Assembly: GCF_022631375.1 (NCBI RefSeq)
Contig: NZ_JALBGC010000003.1
Span: 1 to 64,000, forward strand
Source: Hymenobacter cyanobacteriorum
Lineage (GTDB): Bacteria > Bacteroidota > Bacteroidia > Cytophagales > Hymenobacteraceae
DNA length: 64,000 nucleotides
Direction of reading: 5' to 3'
The notes beneath the pieces were generated by a model. The model had not been told where the DNA came from, did no database searches, and saw nothing but the letters and a program-made list of their open reading frames with translations. The translations under genes were made by a program, and so were the position numbers. How positions within the stretch are numbered: position 1 is the stretch's first letter; each line of letters opens with the position of its first letter. Positions 1-7,156 of the stretch are shown here, piece after piece.

Positions 1-388
1 GGCATGGCTGGGTCAGGCTCTCGCCCATTGCCCAATATTCCCTACTGCTGCCTCCCGTAGGAGTCGGGCCCGTATCTCAGTGCCCGTGTGGGGGACCAGC
101 CTCTCAGCTCCCCTAGCCATCGTTGCCTTGGTGGGCCGTTACCCCCCCAACTAGCTAATGGCACGCAGCCCCATCCGAATCCAATAAATCTTTAACCATT
201 AAGTGATGCCACTCTGTGGTTTTATGCGGTATTAATCCGCCTTTCGGCGGGCTATCCCCCAGATTCGGGCAGGTTGGCTACGCGTTACGCACCCGTGCGC
301 CACTATGGTATTGCTACCACCGTTCGACTTGCATGTATTAGGCCTGCCGCTAGCGTTCATCCTGAGCCAAGATCAAACTCTCCATTGT
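1..388 (-). rRNA. rrs: 16S ribosomal RNA, 5' part (gene runs off the left edge)
   Basis: The reverse complement carries the universal 27F site: its complement is at 362-381 and corresponds to E. coli positions 8-27. The conserved 338-region site lies near 42-60. The 5' end is estimated near 388 by aligning AGAGTTTGATC to E. coli position 8; the exact processed end cannot be read from sequence. Only about the first 390 nt of the gene are present, and the 3' part plus any tRNA/23S/5S lie beyond base 1. Sequence features are Bacteroidota-like. Confidence 0.97.
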
Positions 389-631
389 AAAATGTTTCTA
401 CACCATCCCGAAGAATGGCTGATGTCGAGTGCGAATCCGACTCGTATTGACGAGTTCTATGTATTCGTGTTACGCTTGTAATTTTTACTTCCAACATTGC
501 TGTTGAAAGCCCTTACTATTTGTCTTTTCCAAACATTCAAAGAACGTGTATCATGCCCAGTTGGCGTGATAGTGGGGCCGTTAGCAGCCCGTTTTTCTTT
601 CTTGCAAAACCCTTTCTGGCGATTGGGAGTG

Positions 632-661
632 CAAAGGTAAGAAGAAGTTTTGAATTAGCAA
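632..661 (-). promoter_or_regulatory. rRNA promoter, gene-proximal copy
   Basis: On the minus strand the -7 box TACCTTTG (632-639) is preceded after 19 bp by TTG (659-661). This matches the Bacteroidota sigma-A pattern TTG-N19/20-TAnnTTTG. It lies about 240 bp upstream of the estimated 16S 5' end. Confidence 0.8.
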
Positions 662-735
662 GCGAGAGAGCAGAAATTTTATCTTTTCTTCGTTTCGCTT
701 TTCAATCCGTTACCGCCTCCTGTTGAAGCGGGGTG

Positions 736-767
736 CAAAGGTAAGGCGCTTTTTTCGGCTTTCACAA
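736..767 (-). promoter_or_regulatory. rRNA promoter, middle copy
   Basis: The -7 box TACCTTTG is at 736-743 and a TTG is at 765-767 on the minus strand, with a 21-bp spacer, slightly longer than in the other two copies. Confidence 0.65.
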
Positions 768-916
768 GCGCTGTCGAAATTTAATTTTCGCGGGCTTTTA
801 TGAAGCGGCACGGGTGGCAATACAAGTACGCCGAGCGTGAAGTTCCTGACCTGTCAATTTCTTCTGCGAAGCGGTTGCAGCAGCAGAACCCGATACCCTG
901 TTGGCGATTGGGAGTG

Positions 917-946
917 CAAAAGTAGGAGGAATTTCTGGGACGGCAA
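917..946 (-). promoter_or_regulatory. rRNA promoter, distal copy
   Basis: The -7 box TACTTTTG (917-924) and TTG (944-946) are separated by 19 bp. The sequence just downstream of the box repeats that of the proximal promoter exactly over 19 bp, so one of the two is probably a local duplication. Confidence 0.7.
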
Positions 947-1052
947 GGGGTGGCGAGCAACTTTTGTTGGAAGCAACCGTAGCGCAGGCGGCTTTGATGC
1001 GGCGGGCCGTTTGGAATCAGTGACTTATAGCGCAGCGGTTTTTAAGAAAATT

Positions 1053-2393
1053 TTAGCGAATTGGCTCGGGGGCGAAGAATTCGGTGAGGTTGGGTTGGTG
1101 TTGGCGGGGGCGTTGGGTTTCGTATTGCTGGATTTGGCGGCCTAATTGGGCGAGGAAGGGCTGGCCGATGGTGTCGTATTCGTAGGCGCCGTCGTTGATG
1201 ATGCCGTCCTGGTTGACGTAGAGAACGGCGCTGAGTAGGAATTCGGACTGGTGGAGGGAGTCGGCGAAGTAGGCGACATCGGCGAGGTAGCCGTGTGACA
1301 TGCCGACGATGTTGTAGATGCGGAGGGGGGATTGGCGGGGAGTTTCGGGGTTGCGGCCGTAGTAGAGGTACTTCTTATAGGCATCGAAGTAGCGGACGGG
1401 GGCGTAGGGATGGAAGCCGGACTCGTGCGGGGTGGCGTGGAGGTAACGACGCAGGAAGGCGTAATCGGCGGGGGTGAGGCGGAGGCGCTGGGCGGCGGGG
1501 ACGGATTCGGGGAAGAGGATGCTTTGGAGGAGAGTGGTGATGTCGGTGAGCGGGAGGTGATTGGCGGTGGTGAAATCGTAGGGTTCGGGGATGACGCGGC
1601 GACCGGCCTGGTGGGCGCGGCCTTTGAGGACGCGGCCGAGAGGGCTGGTGTAAGACGTGGGATTGAATTTGGCGGCCTCTCTATATAAGGTGTCGCCGCT
1701 GGGGGTGTGGAAGCTGATGGGGTTGGTGTGACGGTTGGCGGCGGTATCGCAGGGGGCGAAGCGGCGGGTGATGCGGACGGTGGGGTGGCCGAGCTGGGCG
1801 AGGCGCTCGTTGAGGGGGCGCTGGCCGAGGAATTCGTAGAGGCGGTTGTAAGCGATGTTGTCGCTTACTAAGAGCATCCGCTTGATGTAGTTGCCGACGG
1901 TAGCGGTGCGGTCGGAATCGGCGGGGGCGGCGAAGGGGACGGGGGTTTGGCAGCGGTAGGCGGTGCCGGTGGCCATGATGGTGCGGCGGGTTACTCCTGG
2001 TTTGTTGAGGTCATTGAGCTTTTCGAGGGAGAGGGCTACTACTGGAAGTTTGACTAAGCTTGCCGGGTTGAAGTATTGCCGGGGATTGAGGTGGTAGGTA
2101 TGAGGGATAAAGGTGGGGTGGTTTTGGGCGTCGCGGTTGATTTGGGTATATATGATTTGGAGCTCGTATTGGGGGTTAGTGGCGACGCGCTTTAGGAGGG
2201 GGTTGGCTTTTAGGAGGGAGTCTAGAAATGGAGAGTCTTCTGAAGTTAACCTCTCCCCCCGGCCCCCACTCCCGTGGAGAGGGGGAGCCAGACGGCTGTT
2301 TGCGGCTAGCGTTACCAGAGTTGTTATCGTCAATAGGAAGGCTACTCCCATTATATAGTATAGCGTGGGGCGAGATTGACGAGGCGTTTTCAT
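1053..2393 (-). CDS. Class A beta-lactamase-like serine hydrolase, membrane-anchored or secreted
   Basis: 446 aa. An N-terminal hydrophobic segment (about residues 12-31) suggests export or anchoring. The active-site SxxK motif is Ser112-Leu-Val-Lys115 and an SDN triad is at 177-179, as in class A beta-lactamases and related penicillin-recognising enzymes. The third motif, normally KTG, is not found; the equivalent region reads VGMSHG near 363-368. Activity on beta-lactams is therefore doubtful, and peptidoglycan or ester substrates are possible. Residues about 35-48 are encoded by a GC-rich palindrome (2250-2289) that looks like an inserted dispersed repeat. The gene lies alone, with 67 bp between it and the lipoprotein gene upstream. 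Confidence 0.75.
   Translation of the reverse strand: MKTPRQSRPTLYYIMGVAFLLTITTLVTLAANSRLAPPLHGSGGRGERLTSEDSPFLDSLLKANPLLKRVATNPQYELQIIYTQINRDAQNHPTFIPHTYHLNPRQYFNPASLVKLPVVALSLEKLNDLNKPGVTRRTIMATGTAYRCQTPVPFAAPADSDRTATVGNYIKRMLLVSDNIAYNRLYEFLGQRPLNERLAQLGHPTVRITRRFAPCDTAANRHTNPISFHTPSGDTLYREAAKFNPTSYTSPLGRVLKGRAHQAGRRVIPEPYDFTTANHLPLTDITTLLQSILFPESVPAAQRLRLTPADYAFLRRYLHATPHESGFHPYAPVRYFDAYKKYLYYGRNPETPRQSPLRIYNIVGMSHGYLADVAYFADSLHQSEFLLSAVLYVNQDGIINDGAYEYDTIGQPFLAQLGRQIQQYETQRPRQHQPNLTEFFAPEPIR
2250..2289. repeat. GC-rich palindromic element inside a coding sequence
   Basis: Two C-rich/G-rich arms (CTCTCCCCCC... and ...GAGAGGGGGAG) flank a short loop. The element keeps the frame of the surrounding hydrolase gene and encodes its low-complexity residues 35-48, between the signal/anchor segment and the enzyme domain. 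Confidence 0.6.
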
Positions 2394-2460
2394 AAGAGAA
2401 TCGAAATAGAAAGGGCCGTGATGTTGCCACCACGGCCCTGTGGGGCAGTTTTTGGGTTGC

Positions 2461-3726
2461 TTAATCAGCCAGGGGAACCAGACGTTTGGCGAGAAGGAGG
2501 TTGGAGTCGGTCTGACGCCAGTTATAGCCGGTGCCGAAGGGGAGCGGCTTGGGTTTGTGGAGGGTGTCGCGGTAGGCGGCGGTGAGCTCGGGCTGGTATT
2601 GCTTGGCGAAGAGGTTGATGGGGCGGCGGTAGGTGCCGTAGTAGTTGAACTGCCAAGCGCCTTTTTGGAAGTACTTCATGGCAATGCCGGAATCGTCTTG
2701 CAGGATATAGCGGCTGCGGCGGAGGACGGTGCGGCGGACTTTATTGAAGTACGACTTGTGCATGAGGTAGGTGGCCGACTTCACGTAGGTGGTGAGGGGG
2801 CCGAGGTGGCGCACAAATTCCAGCGGGGCGCTTTTGGAGGTGAGTTTCCAGTCGCTGAGGTCGGCGGAGAAGTAATAGACGGTTTTGGGCTGGCCGTCGG
2901 GGCCGCGGAGCTTCATTTCGACGCCGGGGATAGATTTGGGGTCGGGGGTTTGGGTGGTGTCTTTGGGGGCATCAAGGAGTTTGCCGGCAGCATCGAGCTG
3001 GACAGGGCGGATGGCGGTGATTTGGTTGCCAGTGCGGGCAGCGAAGAGCATCATCAACGGCAGGGCACCGTCGAGTTCGACGGATTTCAGGTCCACGGCC
3101 ATGTCGTTGGTGCGGAAGAAGCTGAAATTTAGTACCGACCAGAGCGAGGTTTTGACAGTGGGCAGCAGCTTGGGGTTTTCGAGGGAGGCGCGGGCGGGGA
3201 CGCTGCCGACGGGTTCGAGGCCCATCAGGACGTAGGTTTGGCTGGTGGGGAACATCGTGACGACGTTCAGGAAATCGGGGCCGCTGAAGGGGTAGAAGAT
3301 GGTGGGGCTGCTGGCGTGCACCGAATCGAGCTCGGTATTGGCCCACTGGGTCATGCGCGTGGTGTGGGTGGCGCGGTATTTATCCCAGCTTCTGTCCTGG
3401 TCTTTGGCGAAGGCTTGCCAGGCGGGCGTGGCAGCCAAGGCGGTGAGGTCGCTGTGCTGGCTGGGCTGGAGGCCGCCGAGGAATAGGGCTACGTCCTGGG
3501 CATAGGCAGTATCGGGAGCGGCGAGGCGGTTGGGGCGCGGGGCGGCTTTGGTACCGGCGGCAACCGGCGCGGCTGATTTGGTGGAATCAATGGCATCGGC
3601 CGTGGTGGCCATGGTTTCTTCCTTAGCGGAAGCGACAGTCTCGGTTTTAGTGTTCGACTCGGAGCAAGCGGAGAGCAAGAGCAAGGCGGCGGGCAGGAGC
3701 CGAAGCGCGGCGGTGCGGAAGGACAT
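2461..3726 (-). CDS. Uncharacterised lipoprotein
   Basis: 421 aa. A signal peptide ends in a lipobox (LLLSA|C21), so the mature protein should be lipid-anchored. A low-complexity Ala/Thr/Lys/Pro stretch follows (about 24-70), then a soluble domain of about 350 residues with several aromatic segments (TIFYPFSGPDFLNVVTMFP, YYFSADLSDWKL). I do not recognise the family. No membrane segment other than the signal is seen. It is separated from the hydrolase gene by 67 bp and could be co-transcribed with it. Confidence 0.8.
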   Translation of the reverse strand: MSFRTAALRLLPAALLLLSACSESNTKTETVASAKEETMATTADAIDSTKSAAPVAAGTKAAPRPNRLAAPDTAYAQDVALFLGGLQPSQHSDLTALAATPAWQAFAKDQDRSWDKYRATHTTRMTQWANTELDSVHASSPTIFYPFSGPDFLNVVTMFPTSQTYVLMGLEPVGSVPARASLENPKLLPTVKTSLWSVLNFSFFRTNDMAVDLKSVELDGALPLMMLFAARTGNQITAIRPVQLDAAGKLLDAPKDTTQTPDPKSIPGVEMKLRGPDGQPKTVYYFSADLSDWKLTSKSAPLEFVRHLGPLTTYVKSATYLMHKSYFNKVRRTVLRRSRYILQDDSGIAMKYFQKGAWQFNYYGTYRRPINLFAKQYQPELTAAYRDTLHKPKPLPFGTGYNWRQTDSNLLLAKRLVPLAD

Positions 3727-3795
3727 TATATATAGTATGATGGGGAACGGTGAACTGCGGAAGCACCGAATGAAGCTGCAAGTTACGGAAGTGCT

Positions 3796-5124
3796 TTAGC
3801 CTCGGGAAACGGCGGGGGAAACAGTCAGGCGTGTAGTGAACAAGTAGACCAGCGCGCCGACGGCCAGCGTGGCGAGGCCGTAGAGTGACTCCCACGGTTT
3901 ATCGCGCAGGATGAAGGCGAGGGTCCAGCCGCTCAGGCCCAGAAAAATGAGCGGAGTGATGGGGTAGCCCCAAGCACGGTATGGACGCGGCAAATCGGGC
4001 TGACGGAAGCGGAGCACGAACAAACCCAGCACCGTGAGAAAGGTGAACAGATTCAATACAAAGCCGGCGTAGACCAGCACGCCTTGGAAGCTCGGCTTTA
4101 GAATAAAGGCCAACGTGATGGCAGTTTGCAGCAACAGCGCGCGCACGGGGATGCCAGCGCGGCTTTTGGGGGCCAGGAAGCGCAGGGCAGGGATGTCCTC
4201 TCCCATCGTCTGGACGATACGGGGTCCGGCGAAAATCATCGAACTAATGGTGGAGACGAGTAGCCCGGCAATAACGCCGCCCATCAATCGGCCGCCGAGG
4301 GTGCCAAAAAGGGAAGTGGCCGCCACGAAACCAACTTCGACCTGGCCCTTTAACCCTTCTATTGACGTAGAGCGGAGGAACACGTAATTCAACCCTACAT
4401 ATAATAGAAGTACGACGGCAGTACCAGCCAGCAGGATGCGCGAGAGGTTGCGCTTGGGGTTTTCAATTTCGCCGGTGACGTACACGGCGGCGTTCCAGCC
4501 AGAGTAGGCGTAGCTCACATACACGAGGCTCACGGCGAAAGCGGGGCTGAGCAAGGCCTGCCAGCTGGCGGCATCGGGCAGAAAACTAATGGGCTGCCCC
4601 TCCCCCACTACCATGCCCGCGCCGATGAAGACGATTAGCACGGTCACTTTGAGGGAGGTGATGATGATTTGGAGCCGGCTGCCAACGCGGGTACTGCTGC
4701 CGTGAACGAGGGTAAGCACCAGCACCACTGCCACCGAAAGCCACTGCGGATGCAGGCCAGGCCACACGCTTTTGGCGTATTGTCCCAAAGCCAACGCGGC
4801 CAATGCTGTAGGGGCCGCGAAGCCCACCGTGGCCGAAACCCAGCCCGAGAGGAATCCCAGCGCCGGGTGGTAAATCTTACTCAGGTAATGGTATTCGCCC
4901 CCCGAGCGGGGCATGGCCGCCGCCAGCTCGGCGTAGCTCACAGCGCCGCAGAGGGCGATGAGGCCGCCCACCAGCCACAGCATCAGCAGCGCAAAGCCGC
5001 TTTGGATGCCCATTACCTGGAACCCGAGGCTGGTGAAAACGCCCGTGCCCACCATGTTGGCAATGACAATGGCCGCGCCGGTGAGGAAAGTGATTTTATA
5101 AGGGGTGCGGGCAAGCTCGGCCAT
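3796..5124 (-). CDS. APC-superfamily amino acid permease
   Basis: 442 aa with about twelve hydrophobic segments. The first helix carries the APC signature (IANMVGTGVF), where the unwound glycine stretch binds the substrate amino group. The protein fits the amino acid/polyamine/organocation transporters of the inner membrane; the substrate cannot be told. The ATG at 5124 lies four bases after a -7-like box (5129-5136), suggesting a very short or absent leader. A long inverted repeat (5169-5266) separates it from the upstream gene. Confidence 0.88.
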   Translation of the reverse strand: MAELARTPYKITFLTGAAIVIANMVGTGVFTSLGFQVMGIQSGFALLMLWLVGGLIALCGAVSYAELAAAMPRSGGEYHYLSKIYHPALGFLSGWVSATVGFAAPTALAALALGQYAKSVWPGLHPQWLSVAVVLVLTLVHGSSTRVGSRLQIIITSLKVTVLIVFIGAGMVVGEGQPISFLPDAASWQALLSPAFAVSLVYVSYAYSGWNAAVYVTGEIENPKRNLSRILLAGTAVVLLLYVGLNYVFLRSTSIEGLKGQVEVGFVAATSLFGTLGGRLMGGVIAGLLVSTISSMIFAGPRIVQTMGEDIPALRFLAPKSRAGIPVRALLLQTAITLAFILKPSFQGVLVYAGFVLNLFTFLTVLGLFVLRFRQPDLPRPYRAWGYPITPLIFLGLSGWTLAFILRDKPWESLYGLATLAVGALVYLFTTRLTVSPAVSRG

Positions 5125-5128
5125 GGTG

Positions 5129-5136
5129 CAAAGATG
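5129..5136 (-). promoter_or_regulatory. Possible -7 box placed at the permease start codon
   Basis: CATCTTTG on the minus strand ends four bases before the ATG. It is one base off the TAnnTTTG pattern and has no clear TTG upstream, so this is tentative. It fits a small set of near-leaderless promoters in the window. Confidence 0.35.
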
Positions 5137-5168
5137 CGAACGAGTTACCCGAAGAAGTCAGGGTAAAA

Positions 5169-5266
5169 AGAACGTCATGCTGAGCGAGGCCGAAGCATCT
5201 CTACCGAGGAAGTAATTATTTACTCTCGCGGTAGAGACGCTTCGGCCTCGCTCAGCATGACGTTCT
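5169..5266. repeat. Long inverted repeat, GTCATGCTGAGCG family
   Basis: Left arm 5169-5206 and right arm 5229-5266 are 38-bp reverse complements with one mismatch, around a 22-bp loop. The repeat sits just downstream of the DUF2480 gene and upstream of the permease, where its transcript could fold as a terminator. Related copies are at 13131-13230, 20563-20604, 46416-46526, 53146-53248, 54896-54984 and 61253-61373. Confidence 0.9.
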
Positions 5267-5279
5267 ATTATCTCAATCT

Positions 5280-5801
5280 TTACTGCGCTACAGCTTTCGG
5301 CTTTTTATAGAGCGGCACGGTGCTGCACGGCTCGCCGTACATGATACTGCTCGTGACGGGAAGCAGCTTTTGCATGATGGCCACGTAGGCGAAGGTGGGC
5401 ACAGGCACATTGCCGCAGCCTTTCACCACCACTTTGGCATCGCGGTATTCTTCGGCATCGATGGCGGCGATGGCCTCTTCGAACAGCGACTGCTCCAGGG
5501 CATCGAGGTTGCCGAAGACGTAGCGGTGGGCGTGGCCCTGGAGCTTGGTGGCGAGCAGCATGTAGGCCCAGGTGGGCACAATGGCATCGGCCGAGCAGAT
5601 GATGGCGACGTTTTTGCCGTCGTACTGCGTCCAGTCGTTATTTTTCACGAACTCTCGGAAGTCCTTTTCGCGCAGCATGAGGCCGTGGAAGAGGTTGTCC
5701 TTGATGTCGTACACCACCCGCTCGCCGGGATGCAGCATTTCTTCCAGGTTGAGGGTGATAAGGCCGGAATTGGCGACGCGGTTGACGAAGAGGGGTTCCA
5801 T
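5280..5801 (-). CDS. DUF2480 family protein
   Basis: 173 aa, cytoplasmic, no signal or membrane segment. The sequence (MEPLFVNRVANSGLITLNLEE at the start, and VVKGCGNVPVPTFAYV near 127-142) matches what I recall of the DUF2480 family, which is largely confined to Bacteroidota and has no established function. Length is typical. It lies between tsaB and the permease, each gap being filled by an inverted repeat, so it may form its own transcription unit. Confidence 0.8.
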   Translation of the reverse strand: MEPLFVNRVANSGLITLNLEEMLHPGERVVYDIKDNLFHGLMLREKDFREFVKNNDWTQYDGKNVAIICSADAIVPTWAYMLLATKLQGHAHRYVFGNLDALEQSLFEEAIAAIDAEEYRDAKVVVKGCGNVPVPTFAYVAIMQKLLPVTSSIMYGEPCSTVPLYKKPKAVAQ

Positions 5802-5804
5802 AGT

Positions 5805-5878
5805 GTAGCGTGGACTTTTAGTCCGCGATGGTGAGGATTAATAAAGGCACTGACTCGCAGACTAAAAGTCCGCGCTAC
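5805..5878. repeat. Inverted repeat overlapping the tsaB stop codon
   Basis: Arms 5805-5827 and 5856-5878 are 23-bp reverse complements with two mismatches, centred on GGACTTTTAGTCC, itself a palindrome. The right arm covers the tsaB stop codon (5875-5877). It may act as a terminator for tsaB. The sequence differs from the GTCATGCTGAGCG family. Confidence 0.85.
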
Positions 5879-6567
5879 TTCGCTTTCGGCGTGGTTGTGT
5901 ACACTTCTTTCAGATAAAACGGCTCATAATACGCTACGTCCTGAAATTCCTGCCGGTGATAAGCGGCGACGGCCAACGCCCCTACCGCTACCGCCGACGG
6001 CTCAATGCCGACCAGGAAACCAGCCTGCGCTGACTCTCCCAGCAGCGCCTGAAACTTCGTGGCGCCGTGACCGAAGAACAACACGGAATGGCGGGCCAAT
6101 TGTTCGGCCAGCGTATCGGCCTTGAGGATGAGGGGCGTGGGCGCGAGCACCTCCTGGCCATCGTTGGTATACAGCGCGGCGTACACTTCCTGCCGCCGGG
6201 CATCCAGCATGGGGCAAAACAGATATTTTTCGGGCCAGGCAGTTCCAGCCGCCACCTGCGCGGCCAGCGCCCGCAGCGTGCTCACCGCCACCAGTGGAAT
6301 ATCGAGCGCGAAGCACAGGCCCTTGGCAGCAGCGGCCCCGATGCGCAAGCCGGTGTAGGAACCAGGCCCGTCGCTCACGGCCACGGCGGCGAGGTCGGCC
6401 AGCTGGTGGCCTGTGTTTTCGAGTAGCTGCTCGATGAGCACGGTGAGGTGGGTGGAGTGCGACTTATCGAGCCGCAACTCGGATTGGCCAACCAGGGAGC
6501 CGTCGGCCACGCGGTGCAGGGCTACCGAGCAGACGGGCGAAGAGGTTTCAAGCGAGAGGATAATCAA
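5875..6567 (-). CDS. tsaB: tRNA threonylcarbamoyladenosine biosynthesis protein TsaB
   Basis: 230 aa. TsaB is the inactive-kinase partner of TsaD in making t6A on ANN-decoding tRNAs. The N-terminus MIILSLETSSPVCSVAL and the segment VSDGPGSYTGLRIG (about 70-83) are typical. The start is taken as TTG at 6567, because the family begins at this point and residues further upstream in the frame belong to the preceding gene read in another frame. This start overlaps the 3' end of the upstream membrane gene by 20 bp, implying co-transcription. Confidence 0.9.
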   Translation of the reverse strand: MIILSLETSSPVCSVALHRVADGSLVGQSELRLDKSHSTHLTVLIEQLLENTGHQLADLAAVAVSDGPGSYTGLRIGAAAAKGLCFALDIPLVAVSTLRALAAQVAAGTAWPEKYLFCPMLDARRQEVYAALYTNDGQEVLAPTPLILKADTLAEQLARHSVLFFGHGATKFQALLGESAQAGFLVGIEPSAVAVGALAVAAYHRQEFQDVAYYEPFYLKEVYTTTPKAK

Positions 6568-7087
6568 TGGTGTCAGCTTGAATAGTGTTGAAAATACGGT
6601 TGAGTCGTGGCTGAATAAACCAAACTCCAATAGGCCAAAGAAAAAGTAGAATAGCTGTACCCAATACTTGGCTGAATTCCGGCTTTTGGCCTTGCTCTCT
6701 TGCGACAATCGATGATGCCACAAACCAATGAATTTGAATGTAAGCGACAACGAAGTAAAGTACAGGCACAACCCAAGTCCCTTTTGCACTGAAGCTCGTC
6801 GGCGTAACAACAAATTCTGGGTCTGACAAAACCTTACTAGCGAGTGGTGCAGACATTGTCACCACGACGTTCGGAATAAACCAACTCACACTCGATTTTT
6901 TCTGCGTTTTGTCGAGTTGGTTCATTGTATTACCGATGATAGCAAGCCAGGTGCAAAAGATGCTGAAGCCAACTAGTTTCAACAGTTCGCCTGCGTCAGT
7001 TTCCTTAACAAACCAAGAAATAAAGTAGCTGGCAAGTAGTACTAGAAATACCTGCCAAGCTTTCGCCTTCAGTATTGATTGTTCCAT
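6548..7087 (-). CDS. Uncharacterised membrane protein, AT-rich gene
   Basis: 179 aa from the ATG at 7087. An ATG at 7105 would add six residues but abuts the hairpin of the upstream terminator. About four hydrophobic segments are seen (near residues 11-30, 37-55, 105-125 and 145-165). Base composition is clearly lower in GC than both neighbours and codon use is more relaxed, suggesting recent acquisition. It sits between the protease gene and tsaB and overlaps the tsaB start by 20 bp. I do not recognise a family. Confidence 0.7.
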   Translation of the reverse strand: MEQSILKAKAWQVFLVLLASYFISWFVKETDAGELLKLVGFSIFCTWLAIIGNTMNQLDKTQKKSSVSWFIPNVVVTMSAPLASKVLSDPEFVVTPTSFSAKGTWVVPVLYFVVAYIQIHWFVASSIVAREQGQKPEFSQVLGTAILLFLWPIGVWFIQPRLNRIFNTIQADTIDYPLA

Positions 7088-7106
7088 TCGGTTATTAATT
7101 AACAAA

Positions 7107-7136
7107 AAAAGCAGGCACTTCTCAGCGCCTGCTTTT
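7107..7136 (-). terminator. Terminator of the CtpA-type protease gene
   Basis: AAAAGCAGGC and GCCTGCTTTT form a 10-bp stem with a 10-base loop, ending in a T-run on the minus strand, 20 bp beyond the protease stop. Confidence 0.8.
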
Positions 7137-7156
7137 CTACTTAACGCCCTTCAAAA

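Larger units (their letters stand above)
389..1052 (-). promoter_or_regulatory. rRNA operon leader and upstream promoter region
   Basis: This 664-bp stretch has no convincing gene. It holds about 240 nt of rRNA leader (389-631) and three tandem Bacteroidota-type promoters (listed separately). A 19-bp segment is duplicated exactly at 617-635 and 902-920, each copy covering the start of a -7 box. The short ORFs at 520-726 and 837-1145 have no recognisable similarity and run across the promoters. Confidence 0.7.

Noticed and set aside
520..726. 68-codon frame upstream of the 16S gene
   Set aside because: It overlaps the proximal rRNA promoter and has no similarity I recognise.
5169..5266. Insertion sequence explanation for the long inverted repeats
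   Set aside because: No repeat in the window encloses a transposase or any open frame, and loops are only 11-76 bp, so they are not IS ends.
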